64,000 bases of DNA, taken from assembly GCA_002319075.1 (NCBI GenBank), contig NVQB01000001.1, positions 1,984,001 to 2,048,000 of the forward strand, written 5' to 3'. Positions 42,273 through 50,978 of this stretch are shown here, in pieces. The stretch comes from Sphingobacteriaceae bacterium (GTDB taxonomy: Bacteria; Bacteroidota; Bacteroidia; B-17B0; Aurantibacillaceae). The position numbers and the translations under genes are program-made. Within the stretch, counting starts at the first letter, position 1; the number at the start of each line of letters is the position of its first letter. The notes beneath the pieces are model-generated. The model did not search any database and was not told the DNA's origin. It saw nothing but the letters and a program-made list of their open reading frames with translations.

Positions 42273-43757
42273 ATGGCAACAAAACTTTCCAAAACGAAAT
42301 CTGTGGCAAAAAAATCATCCGCGTTTACCGCACCATACGCCGCCGCGGTAGAATCCCAAGACCACATAAACATCGCCACCCGTTACGATCTCTTCATCAA
42401 CGGTAAATTCGTGAAACCAACCGGCAAAAATTATTTCGCCACATACAACCCTGCCACTGGCGAAAAGCTCTCTGAGATTGCCCGGGCGAATGAGACAGAT
42501 GTTGATCTTGCCGTATCAGCTGCACGCACTGCATATGAAAAAGTATGGAAAAAAATGCCATCAAAAGAACGTGCTAAATATATTTTTAGAATTGCACGGG
42601 TTATACAAGAGCGGGCCCGCGAACTTTCTGTTATTGAAACACTTGATGGCGGTAAACCGATCCGTGAAAGTCGCGACTTTGATATTCCCTCTGCAGCGAA
42701 TCATTTTTTCTATTATGCTGGCTGGGCCGATAAATTAAATTATGCCTTTCCTAACCGCATACCAAAATCATTAGGAGTGGTCGCTCAAATCATTCCATGG
42801 AATTTTCCTTTGTTAATGGCAGCCTGGAAAATAGCGCCAGCATTGGCTACCGGAAACACTGTTGTCTTAAAGCCAGCCGAAAACACTTCATTAACAGCCC
42901 TTAAACTGGCTGAGATCATTCGCGACTGCGGTCTCCCACCGGGTGTTGTAAACATTATTACCGGCTTAGGAGACACTGGTTCGGCCATGGTAAACCATCC
43001 TGATGTAAACAAAATCGCCTTCACCGGGAGCACAGAAGTTGGAAAATCAATTCAGAAATCTGTAGCCGGTACCAGTAAAAAACTGACTTTAGAATTAGGT
43101 GGAAAAGCAGCGAACATTATTTTCGATGATGCCCCCATAAATCAGGCTGTTGAAGGAATTATAAATGGCATCTTTTTTAACCAGGGCCATGTATGCTGTG
43201 CGGGCTCGCGCTTATTTGTGCAGGAAAACATTGCTGAAGAAGTCATTCGGAAATTAAAAGAAAGGATGAAAACTTTAATCGTGGGCGATCCCATGGACAA
43301 GAACACCGACATTGGCGCTATAAACAACAAAGAACAATTAGATAAAATAAACCACTACCTAAAAACTGGAAAAGAAGAAGGACTTGAAATTTATCAACCA
43401 GATTGCATTCTTCCAGCCAACGGAAATTTTTGCAAACCCACTTTATTTTTAAATGTTGCTCAGAGCAACCGTGTTTCGCAGGAAGAAATTTTTGGACCGG
43501 TTTTAGCGATACAAACTTTCAGAACTATTGAAGAAGTAATTGAAAAAGCAAACGGTATACCTTACGGACTAAGCGCAGGAGTTTGGACAGACAAAGGCTC
43601 CAAAGCATTTAACCTCAGTACAAAATTACGGGCTGGTGTTGTATGGGCAAACACCTATAATAAATTTGATCCAACTTCCCCTTTTGGGGGCTACAAAGAA
43701 AGCGGCTTTGGACGCGAAGGCGGATTGCACGGATTAATGGCTTATCTGACTTTTTAA
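42273..43757 (+). CDS. Aldehyde dehydrogenase (NAD(P)-dependent ALDH superfamily)
   Basis: The 494-residue ALDH has PWNFPLLMAAWKIAPALATGN, the glutamate in LELGGK, the catalytic cysteine region NQGHVCCAGSR and EEIFGPV near the C terminus. An N-terminal extension of about 35 residues, rich in lysine and serine, precedes the core domain. It oxidises an aldehyde to the acid, and the nearby deoC gene suggests acetaldehyde. Many relatives occur as deoC-ALDH-ALDH clusters; here only one ALDH is adjacent. Substrate is inference. Confidence 0.87.
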   Translation: MATKLSKTKSVAKKSSAFTAPYAAAVESQDHINIATRYDLFINGKFVKPTGKNYFATYNPATGEKLSEIARANETDVDLAVSAARTAYEKVWKKMPSKERAKYIFRIARVIQERARELSVIETLDGGKPIRESRDFDIPSAANHFFYYAGWADKLNYAFPNRIPKSLGVVAQIIPWNFPLLMAAWKIAPALATGNTVVLKPAENTSLTALKLAEIIRDCGLPPGVVNIITGLGDTGSAMVNHPDVNKIAFTGSTEVGKSIQKSVAGTSKKLTLELGGKAANIIFDDAPINQAVEGIINGIFFNQGHVCCAGSRLFVQENIAEEVIRKLKERMKTLIVGDPMDKNTDIGAINNKEQLDKINHYLKTGKEEGLEIYQPDCILPANGNFCKPTLFLNVAQSNRVSQEEIFGPVLAIQTFRTIEEVIEKANGIPYGLSAGVWTDKGSKAFNLSTKLRAGVVWANTYNKFDPTSPFGGYKESGFGREGGLHGLMAYLTF

Positions 43758-43762
43758 GTTTG

Positions 43763-43853
43763 ACAGAGATTGTGCTGATCATACAGATGTGTTAATACAG
43801 CTTCAGTATCCTTGATTTTTTAACTCGCACAGATCAGCGAAATTCTTGTAACC
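43763..43853. repeat. Paired 9-bp-phased repeats in opposite orientation
   Basis: Bases 43763-43789 read acagagatt / gtgctgatc / atacagatg. Bases 43827-43853 read gcacagatc / agcgaaatt / cttgtaacc, which on the minus strand contain tttcgctga and tctgtgcga. The two tracts face each other in the 106-bp gap between the ALDH gene and the convergent sensor gene. Confidence 0.55.
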
Positions 43854-43863
43854 TGCACCCGGA

Positions 43864-46800
43864 TCAGATTCGCACACCGATCACTAAAACATCATCTACC
43901 TGGTCCAGATCCCCTTTCCAGTTCGTGTAAACACGCTTTAGATTTTCTTCCTGCCTAACCAAATCCATTTCGGAAATGGAGACCACTATTTTCTTAAAGT
44001 TCTTCAGCATTAATTTTTTTCCTTTCTCGCCACCGAATTGGTCTGCGTACCCATCCGAGAATAGGTAAAACATATCTCCGATCTTTAATTCGATTTCGGT
44101 TTCATTAAATTCTTTTTCATTCCCGTAACTAAATCCTCCAATAGCGAGCTTGGTAGCTGTGTATTCCAAAATTTGTTTCTCCCTCACAAAAAGCAAGGGA
44201 CGCATAGCCCCGGCGTAAATTAATTTACCATTGTTTGTATCTACACAGCATAAACAAACATCCATTCCATCCCGCGTTGCATCCTCTGTGTGTTGTTTTA
44301 GCGCTTGTTTTACTTCCTTATCCAGTTCTTTTAAAATGTCTTTAGGACGTGCCACTTTTCTCTCCAGCACAACTTTATTTAAAAGCGTTGTTCCTATCAT
44401 CGACATCAGGGCACCCGGAACGCCGTGTCCTGTGCAATCTGCCACCACAATAAATTTTAAGTGTCCAAGTTCCGCCATCCAATAAAAATCGCCGCTGACA
44501 ATATCTCTGGGTTGATATAAAACAAAAACATTTTCCTGATAATCTTTTAAAATTTTTTTCTCAGGTAACAAGGCATCCTGAATTCTTTTTGCATAAGTGA
44601 TGCTATCCCTGATTTCGGCATTTTGTTCTTCGATTCTAATATTACTCTTCTCTACTACTTCCTTTTCTGCCCGAAGCTCTTTCGTTTTTTCTTTAACCAG
44701 CTCCTCTAATTTGTTTTTCGCTTCAATAAGTTTCTTTGTTCTTACCCGAATAATTAAGTAGATAATACCGATTAAAAACAGAAAACTAACACTCCAAAAA
44801 AACGGATGTTTCCAGAAAGGACTGGAAATGCTAAAGCTGTAAAGCGCCACTTCACCTGAAGAAAATCCTTCAGCGTTATAAGCTATCACTTTAAAAATAT
44901 ACGTTCCTTCTCCCAATTTCGAAAACTCCGCTCTTCGACCCCTGCTTAGCTCCGACCAATTTTCGTCGCGGCCTTCCAGCTTATATTTAAAAAGAATATT
45001 CTCAGAATTTTTCAAACCAAGCGCTGAAAATTCTATAGCGAAGTGATAACTTCCATACGTAAATGTTTTATTTTGTTCTTGACTATTTAAAACGGAATCC
45101 TGTGCGCTTACACTCACGAGGTAAGGAAGGGCTAATTTATCCTTAACATCCACTGAACTAAAATGTACAAGGCCTTTATTTGTTCCAAAATAAAGATCGC
45201 CAGTGGCATTTTTAAAAAAAGAATTTGAATTGAACATGAATTGTTCATCAGTACCAAATTTTATTTCACGAAGCGCCTTTTCTTTTGTATAATACTTGTA
45301 GAGATGATAACGTTGTAAGATCCATACATTGTTATCATTATCGCAAACCAGACCATAGATAAACTTAGATTCCAGGTCGTCATTCAACCCAAATGGCTGA
45401 AGGGTTTTATCCTGCATCACGTACAACCCATCGCCGTTCGTGCCGATATAAAGCTCTCCATTTTTTCCTTCCGCCAGACTATTAAAGTCTGCTATCAAAC
45501 CAAGATCTTTAGTATCGATCTCAAATAATTGTTTACCCTCTGAATAACTGAAAGAAGTAGTGTGCGTTGCATAAAAAACCTTGCCAGATTTCGCGCGCAG
45601 TGAATAATAAACATTGTTATGAAGCAATGTTGTTTCAACAGAAAAGTGATCCTGAAGGATTGCATTTTTATAAGTGTAAACACCTTCCAGGTTCGTGGTG
45701 ACAACTACTTCAGTGCCATCTCCTGTGATAGAATTCACACCAATATTTTTAATGGAGCTGAACTCAAATTTAAAAGTGCCTTGATCCTCGGGGCTAATTA
45801 TGAAGAGCCCCTTGTTTTCCGTACCGATCCAGATATAAACGCCATCGAAATACAGTGCGCTTACTTTACCAATCTTAAACTGCTTCAATTCTGAAATACG
45901 GTCAATAAAGTTACCTGCCGCATCATAAACCAATACGCCATTTTCTGTACCATAATAATTTTTACCCTTTCCATCACGAGTTATCGAAAATACAGATTCA
46001 TCTAAAGGTAAAAATCTGTAATCATTTTTTGTAATACGGTATAAACCTTTTCCTGTGGTAGCTACCCAGACATTTTTTTCATCGTCCTGAAAAAAAGAAC
46101 GGCCTGCCGCTAAAAACGCTGTTTGATTAAATAGATAGTCTGTTCCCTGTTTAATATCGTGCAGACCCAGGCGCTCGTTTGTTGTTGAACTGTAGAGGCT
46201 CTGCTCCTCCTCATCCACAAAGAAAGCCGCGATCTCAGTAGGATTTTCTTTTTTTAATTCTGATAAGCTACTGTTCTTACTAATCTCAGCCCTTTCATCG
46301 AACTCTAATTCGTAAACCGATGATCTCTCTGTTAAAATATAGAAAGTGTTATTTTTAGTTTTACTTTTTTGAACGGACTTAATTCCTTCATTCAAAAATT
46401 TAATTTTAGTAGCATTACTTCCTGCCTTCATTAAAAACAATCCTTCACTCGTGGCAGCTAATACATTTTCTTTATTATCTAACAACGCAATGTCATTTAC
46501 CTGGTACTCTTCTGTGCCCTCTATGTGCGTAAAAATGTCGCCACGTTTTACAAAAATGCCATTACCCAGGGTGTTGAGATAAATATTTCCGCTAAATTCA
46601 GCAACAAGAATTTTCGTGATCGAACTTTTGCCGTCAAATTTTGTAGAGTCCAGTTTATTGCTTCCTGATTTGCTGGACACCAGTTTTCCGCCAGAAGTTC
46701 CGAACCAAAGGGTTCCATTTTTTTGAATGGCGGATGCGTAGATAAGATCACTTCCCAAAAATTTTGTATCGATTGGAGCGAACAGTTGCCCGTCGAATTT

Positions 46801-46977
46801 CGAAAGTCCTTTACCATGTGCAATCCATAAAAAACCCTTCTGATCTTGTTGTATCGTGTAAACATAGGGATCAGGGAGTCCCTGGTCTTTCGAAAATAAA
46901 CGGGTAGAATAGTTTTGCGAAATGGAAGAACCGATAAAATAAAAAAGAAGGGCAACTAAATTTATTCCCCTGCTCAT
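43864..46977 (-). CDS. Propeller/Y_Y_Y sensor with SpoIIE-type phosphatase output
   Basis: The 1037-residue protein has a signal peptide followed by two-component-regulator-type propeller blades (for example QDQKGFLWIAHGKGLSKFDG and DNDNNVWILQR) and a Y_Y_Y immunoglobulin-like domain (about 650-720). A transmembrane helix (about 725-743) and a coiled coil (about 748-795) lead to a SpoIIE/PP2C phosphatase domain (about 820-1037) with D847 in ADCTGHG and DGYADQFGG. It senses an extracytoplasmic signal and dephosphorylates a cytosolic protein, perhaps an anti-sigma-factor antagonist. It starts one base after the stop of the upstream unknown gene, so they form an operon. Confidence 0.88.
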   Translation of the reverse strand: MSRGINLVALLFYFIGSSISQNYSTRLFSKDQGLPDPYVYTIQQDQKGFLWIAHGKGLSKFDGQLFAPIDTKFLGSDLIYASAIQKNGTLWFGTSGGKLVSSKSGSNKLDSTKFDGKSSITKILVAEFSGNIYLNTLGNGIFVKRGDIFTHIEGTEEYQVNDIALLDNKENVLAATSEGLFLMKAGSNATKIKFLNEGIKSVQKSKTKNNTFYILTERSSVYELEFDERAEISKNSSLSELKKENPTEIAAFFVDEEEQSLYSSTTNERLGLHDIKQGTDYLFNQTAFLAAGRSFFQDDEKNVWVATTGKGLYRITKNDYRFLPLDESVFSITRDGKGKNYYGTENGVLVYDAAGNFIDRISELKQFKIGKVSALYFDGVYIWIGTENKGLFIISPEDQGTFKFEFSSIKNIGVNSITGDGTEVVVTTNLEGVYTYKNAILQDHFSVETTLLHNNVYYSLRAKSGKVFYATHTTSFSYSEGKQLFEIDTKDLGLIADFNSLAEGKNGELYIGTNGDGLYVMQDKTLQPFGLNDDLESKFIYGLVCDNDNNVWILQRYHLYKYYTKEKALREIKFGTDEQFMFNSNSFFKNATGDLYFGTNKGLVHFSSVDVKDKLALPYLVSVSAQDSVLNSQEQNKTFTYGSYHFAIEFSALGLKNSENILFKYKLEGRDENWSELSRGRRAEFSKLGEGTYIFKVIAYNAEGFSSGEVALYSFSISSPFWKHPFFWSVSFLFLIGIIYLIIRVRTKKLIEAKNKLEELVKEKTKELRAEKEVVEKSNIRIEEQNAEIRDSITYAKRIQDALLPEKKILKDYQENVFVLYQPRDIVSGDFYWMAELGHLKFIVVADCTGHGVPGALMSMIGTTLLNKVVLERKVARPKDILKELDKEVKQALKQHTEDATRDGMDVCLCCVDTNNGKLIYAGAMRPLLFVREKQILEYTATKLAIGGFSYGNEKEFNETEIELKIGDMFYLFSDGYADQFGGEKGKKLMLKNFKKIVVSISEMDLVRQEENLKRVYTNWKGDLDQVDDVLVIGVRI

Positions 46978-46978
46978 C

Positions 46979-47959
46979 TTATTTGTCCTTTGGCGTTTTT
47001 GAGACTTTTACTTTGTAATTATATCTTGGTACGCCACCAAGCGGCGCCGCAAAGAAAGGTACCGGAACGTCGTATTCGTTAGTAATATAAAGTACCAGGT
47101 CGTTTGTATAATCCCCTTTCTTTACAATTTGTAAATCGAGACATTTATTTTTTTCACCATCTACGATAGCTTCACTTGCCATGCTCCACTCATTGTTATC
47201 AGAGATCGCCACAGGATGTCCGTTTTTTACGGAAGAATACAATTTAACCTGTCCATCATTGTCAAAATCAAAACTGCGGATCTTAAATCCCGTGATTAAA
47301 TTATCTGCAAAAGGATAAACGTGCGCGATAGAATTCACCACAGACTGCAACCTCACACTATATTCATAAGCGAATGCATTAGCGCCTTCTACTGCGATAT
47401 TTTCTGTGTTCCTGACGCTTAGAAATAGTTTATATCCATTACCATCATTGCCTTTTAACCCATCTATAACCACTTTAAAAACATAACTGTCAAAATCATT
47501 TACAAACTCGCCTTGTTGGGGATTAAAAGGTCCCATGCTGATCCACTTACCATCGGTTGCAGCATCGCTCCCAAAAATTTTCGAATCCATAAGAATTCCG
47601 CTCTTGTAATTACCAATTGGGTTTACGCCGCGCGCATCTTTATCATAATAAGCATCTTTGCCACCGTAAATGGAGTATTTAATTTTAGTATCCCATCCTT
47701 CCTTTATTTCATCCAGTTCGCCAAAGGTTTCAGGATCAAAAATACGAATATAGAAGGGCGTGGTCTGACTCTTCGGAATGGAGAAAAAAACCGTTTGTGA
47801 AAAATCATCGTCACCCCATGAGTGATCGCCATTAATACCAAAGGTTACAAGGCAACTCATATTTTCCTGCGCAGATGGCACTTGTTGCGCAAAAGAAATT
47901 CGCTGGAAAAACATTCCAAGAATAAAATAGAGAACAACCTGCGTTTTATTTGGCGCCAT
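46979..47959 (-). CDS. Secreted protein of unknown function (sensor operon)
   Basis: The 326-residue protein has an N-terminal signal (VVLYFILGMFFQRISFAQ) and a beta-rich body with motifs such as FYIRIFDPETFGE, YSIYGGKDAYY, and DFDSYVFKVVIDGL. The cysteine content is low and no catalytic signature is visible. It starts inside the upstream PKD gene (14-bp overlap) and ends one base before the SpoIIE sensor, so it is likely an accessory periplasmic partner. I do not recognise the family. Confidence 0.75.
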   Translation of the reverse strand: MAPNKTQVVLYFILGMFFQRISFAQQVPSAQENMSCLVTFGINGDHSWGDDDFSQTVFFSIPKSQTTPFYIRIFDPETFGELDEIKEGWDTKIKYSIYGGKDAYYDKDARGVNPIGNYKSGILMDSKIFGSDAATDGKWISMGPFNPQQGEFVNDFDSYVFKVVIDGLKGNDGNGYKLFLSVRNTENIAVEGANAFAYEYSVRLQSVVNSIAHVYPFADNLITGFKIRSFDFDNDGQVKLYSSVKNGHPVAISDNNEWSMASEAIVDGEKNKCLDLQIVKKGDYTNDLVLYITNEYDVPVPFFAAPLGGVPRYNYKVKVSKTPKDK

Positions 47960-48968
47960 TTAATGAGTCTGAAAATGTTTTACTTGGCATTTCGTAGTTC
48001 TCTACGATAGCAATTTTTTTATTCGCTGAAAAAAGTTCGCGTTTACCGGTAATTTTATTTTTCGCTATAACCACCAATCTTACCTGGTAATCGCGGCCGT
48101 TATTGTATTTATATTTTACTTTTTTACCGCTGCTTATATCACCGTTATTGTCCATATCCCAGAGATAATCTAAAATATCGTATCCGGGTAGTTGGGTTTC
48201 GCTTGCATCAAAGTCTACATAAAAATAACGTTTCGCCGTTTTCGGCGCCTTAAATTTTACCGGTAATTTTTCAAGATCTATTACAAGCATTGTATCTCTT
48301 TGCCTGATCAAACCAGTTGTTTTATCGGTGATATTTAATACAACTTTGTGCAAACCTTCTTGCTCAAAACAATGTTCAATGTTTAACCCTTCGGCGCTCG
48401 TGCCATCGTCAAATTCCCAGTTATAAAACATAGGCGCCGCAAGAGTGTCCAAAGATGCAGCCGCGTCAATGGTCACACATTTATAATTCGAGTCCAGATC
48501 AAAAGAACGTACATACGCCGAAGAATCGGCATACAGCGTGTAGGTTTCCAGAATGTCTTTTGCTGCGGCATCCTGGGTGATATCGGATAATTTTTGATAG
48601 AGTTTTAAAGCTAGTTTTATTTTACCACTCTCTTTACTACTCTTAGCATAGTTTGTAAACTGTGGAATGTTCTCATAAATACTATCACGAAAATACTCCG
48701 CGTAATATCTTTGCGCCGGTATATAATTTTCATTTAAAAAATTCGCGTCTGCTAACTTTAAAAGCACCGTGCGATCTTTTTTCTTCTCGTACAGTTTATC
48801 GTAGATGGGAATTGCTTCACCATACCGTTTCTCTTCAAACAATTTATCTGCCTTAGCAAGAACTTCCTTCTGAGAAAAACTTAACACTCCGTAAAAACAT
48901 AAAACAGAAGAAAGCAGAGCTTTCTTTAACGAATCAGAAAAATAAGAATGTAGTTTGTGTATGCGCAT
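47946..48968 (-). CDS. TPR- and PKD-domain exported protein (sensor operon)
   Basis: The 340-residue protein begins at the ATG at 48968 (a TTG at 48977 extends it by three residues). The signal region is followed by TPR-like helices (residues about 30-150, KADKLFEEKRYGEAIPIYDKLYE), then two PKD-like beta-sandwiches (FYNWEFDDGTSAEG and YLWDMDNNGDIS). It resembles the TPR-PKD proteins of Bacteroidota gliding and sorting complexes but lacks an OmpA peptidoglycan-binding domain. First gene of the operon with the unknown protein and the SpoIIE sensor. Confidence 0.78.
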   Translation of the reverse strand: MRIHKLHSYFSDSLKKALLSSVLCFYGVLSFSQKEVLAKADKLFEEKRYGEAIPIYDKLYEKKKDRTVLLKLADANFLNENYIPAQRYYAEYFRDSIYENIPQFTNYAKSSKESGKIKLALKLYQKLSDITQDAAAKDILETYTLYADSSAYVRSFDLDSNYKCVTIDAAASLDTLAAPMFYNWEFDDGTSAEGLNIEHCFEQEGLHKVVLNITDKTTGLIRQRDTMLVIDLEKLPVKFKAPKTAKRYFYVDFDASETQLPGYDILDYLWDMDNNGDISSGKKVKYKYNNGRDYQVRLVVIAKNKITGKRELFSANKKIAIVENYEMPSKTFSDSLNGAK

Positions 48969-49097
48969 AGCTAACAACTGTTGTCAAATGTATTCAAAAC
49001 CCTCAAGTAATCAAAATTAATACCTTTCCTCCTGCTCATTTAGACGTTTAAAAGAAGGCTTTAACCTCAAAAAAATTAAGTATTTTTACAAGGATCT

Positions 49098-50978
49098 ATG
49101 TACGGCATATTCAAACTTTTCTGGCAATATAATTTACCCCGCTGGTCGATATTGTTTATTGATACACTTATATGTGCCTTTGCATTGAGTCTTGCTTTTG
49201 TTATTCGTTTCGATTTTGCAAGTATTCCTGAAAATGATGCACGCAACCTGCCTTACGATTTTATTGTGGTATTGGGAGTGCGCCTGAGTTCCTTTGCTAT
49301 TTCAAAAACCTATAAAGGGGTTGTTCGTTATACAAGTACACGCGACACCATTCGTATTTTCTCAGTAGTGGTAATTGGAAGTTTGTTGATTTTTGCTTTA
49401 AACATCATTTCTCACTCGGTGCTGGGTTACCGTTTTATCCCCAATTCAGTTCTTATCATCGACGCCTTAGTTTCTTTATTCCTGATGATTAGTTCGCGCC
49501 TTGCCGTAAAAGCTTTATACTTTGAAATTAAAAATCCGGCGCGCGAAAAAATGAATGTTATTATTTACGGCGCCGGAGAATCTGGAATTATTACCAAACG
49601 CACACTCGATCGCGATGCTGCAATCAAATACAAAGTGGTTGGTTTTATAGATGACGATGAGAAAAAGCATGGTCGCAGCATGGAAGGGGTTTTTGTTTAC
49701 GGACAAAATAAACTGGAAGAACTGATAAAAGCGAACGAGGTAGAATTCGTAATTATTTCCATTCAAAAAATCTCGATCAAAAAGAAAAATCACATCACGG
49801 ATATTTGTCTTGAAAATAACGTGCGTGTGTTAAATGTGCCACCTGCTGCCAAATGGATAAACGGTGAATTAAGTTTTAACCAGATTAAAAGTATTCGCAT
49901 TGAAGATCTTTTAGAACGGGAACCAATTAAGTTAGACACAGATAAAATTCAATCGGAACTCAAAAACAAAGTGATTCTTATTACCGGCGCCGCGGGTAGC
50001 ATTGGCAGTGAGCTGGCGAGACAGTGTTCGAAATTTAATCCTAAGAAGATTTATTTGCTCGATCAGTCTGAAAGTCCTTTACACGAACTGGACCTTGAAT
50101 TTTCTGATAAATTGGTCAAACCTCCTTATGAAGTAATTATGGCAGATGTGCGTAATTACGACCGGATGAAAAACGTCTTCACCACTTTTCAGCCACAGAT
50201 AGTTTTTCATGCCGCCGCATACAAACACGTGCCTATGATGGAGAATAATCCCTCCGAATCTATTCTCACAAATGTTTTAGGCACCAAAGTGCTAGCCGAT
50301 CTTGCTCACGAACATAAAGTAGAACGTTTTGTTTTTGTTAGTACCGACAAAGCCGTAAATCCAACAAATGTTATGGGCGCCAGCAAAAGGATAGCTGAAA
50401 TATACATTCAAAGCCTTGGAAAAAATTCTGGCACTAAATTTATCACCACCCGTTTTGGAAATGTTCTGGGCTCTAATGGTTCGGTGATTCCACGTTTTAA
50501 AAAACAAATTGAACAGGGCGGACCAATTACCATAACTCATCCGGAAATAACCCGCTACTTTATGACCATTCCTGAAGCGAGTCAACTCGTACTGGAAGCT
50601 GCTGCTATGGGTAAAGGTGGAGAAATTTTTGTTTTTGATATGGGCGACTCTATTAAAATTGTAGACCTTGCCCGTAAAATGATTTTGCTGGTTGGCATGA
50701 AGGAAGGTAAAGACATTAGTATTGTTTATACAGGATTAAGACCGGGAGAAAAACTTTACGAAGAACTATTGGCCAACAACGAAAACACACTTCCCACGCA
50801 TCACTCGCAGATCCTTATTGGCAAGGTGCGCGAATACGAATACAATGATGTGAAAGTGATTATACAGGAGTTGATCAAATCTTTTGATACACAAAACAAC
50901 GAACTCATAGTGCAACGCATGAAAGATCTTGTACCCGAATACATCAGCAATAATTCCATTTTCCAAAAATTAGATTAA
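49098..50978 (+). CDS. Membrane-anchored FlaA1/CapD-type nucleoside-diphosphate-sugar 4,6-dehydratase
   Basis: The 626-residue protein has four N-terminal membrane helices (about 15-135) and a first Rossmann-like domain with IYGAGESG (156-163). The catalytic SDR domain that follows carries TGAAGSIGSE (296-305), STDKAVNPTN and MGASK, where methionine replaces the usual tyrosine, as in PglF/FlaA1-type dehydratases. It converts UDP-GlcNAc-type sugars to 4-keto-6-deoxy products for O-antigen, capsule or glycoprotein glycans at the inner membrane. The stop overlaps the ATG of the phosphatase gene by one base. Confidence 0.9.
   Translation: MYGIFKLFWQYNLPRWSILFIDTLICAFALSLAFVIRFDFASIPENDARNLPYDFIVVLGVRLSSFAISKTYKGVVRYTSTRDTIRIFSVVVIGSLLIFALNIISHSVLGYRFIPNSVLIIDALVSLFLMISSRLAVKALYFEIKNPAREKMNVIIYGAGESGIITKRTLDRDAAIKYKVVGFIDDDEKKHGRSMEGVFVYGQNKLEELIKANEVEFVIISIQKISIKKKNHITDICLENNVRVLNVPPAAKWINGELSFNQIKSIRIEDLLEREPIKLDTDKIQSELKNKVILITGAAGSIGSELARQCSKFNPKKIYLLDQSESPLHELDLEFSDKLVKPPYEVIMADVRNYDRMKNVFTTFQPQIVFHAAAYKHVPMMENNPSESILTNVLGTKVLADLAHEHKVERFVFVSTDKAVNPTNVMGASKRIAEIYIQSLGKNSGTKFITTRFGNVLGSNGSVIPRFKKQIEQGGPITITHPEITRYFMTIPEASQLVLEAAAMGKGGEIFVFDMGDSIKIVDLARKMILLVGMKEGKDISIVYTGLRPGEKLYEELLANNENTLPTHHSQILIGKVREYEYNDVKVIIQELIKSFDTQNNELIVQRMKDLVPEYISNNSIFQKLD

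Noticed and set aside
46548-46955. 135-codon reading frame on the minus strand inside the SpoIIE sensor gene
   Set aside because: It is an alternative frame of a long, well-supported gene and has no domain-like features.
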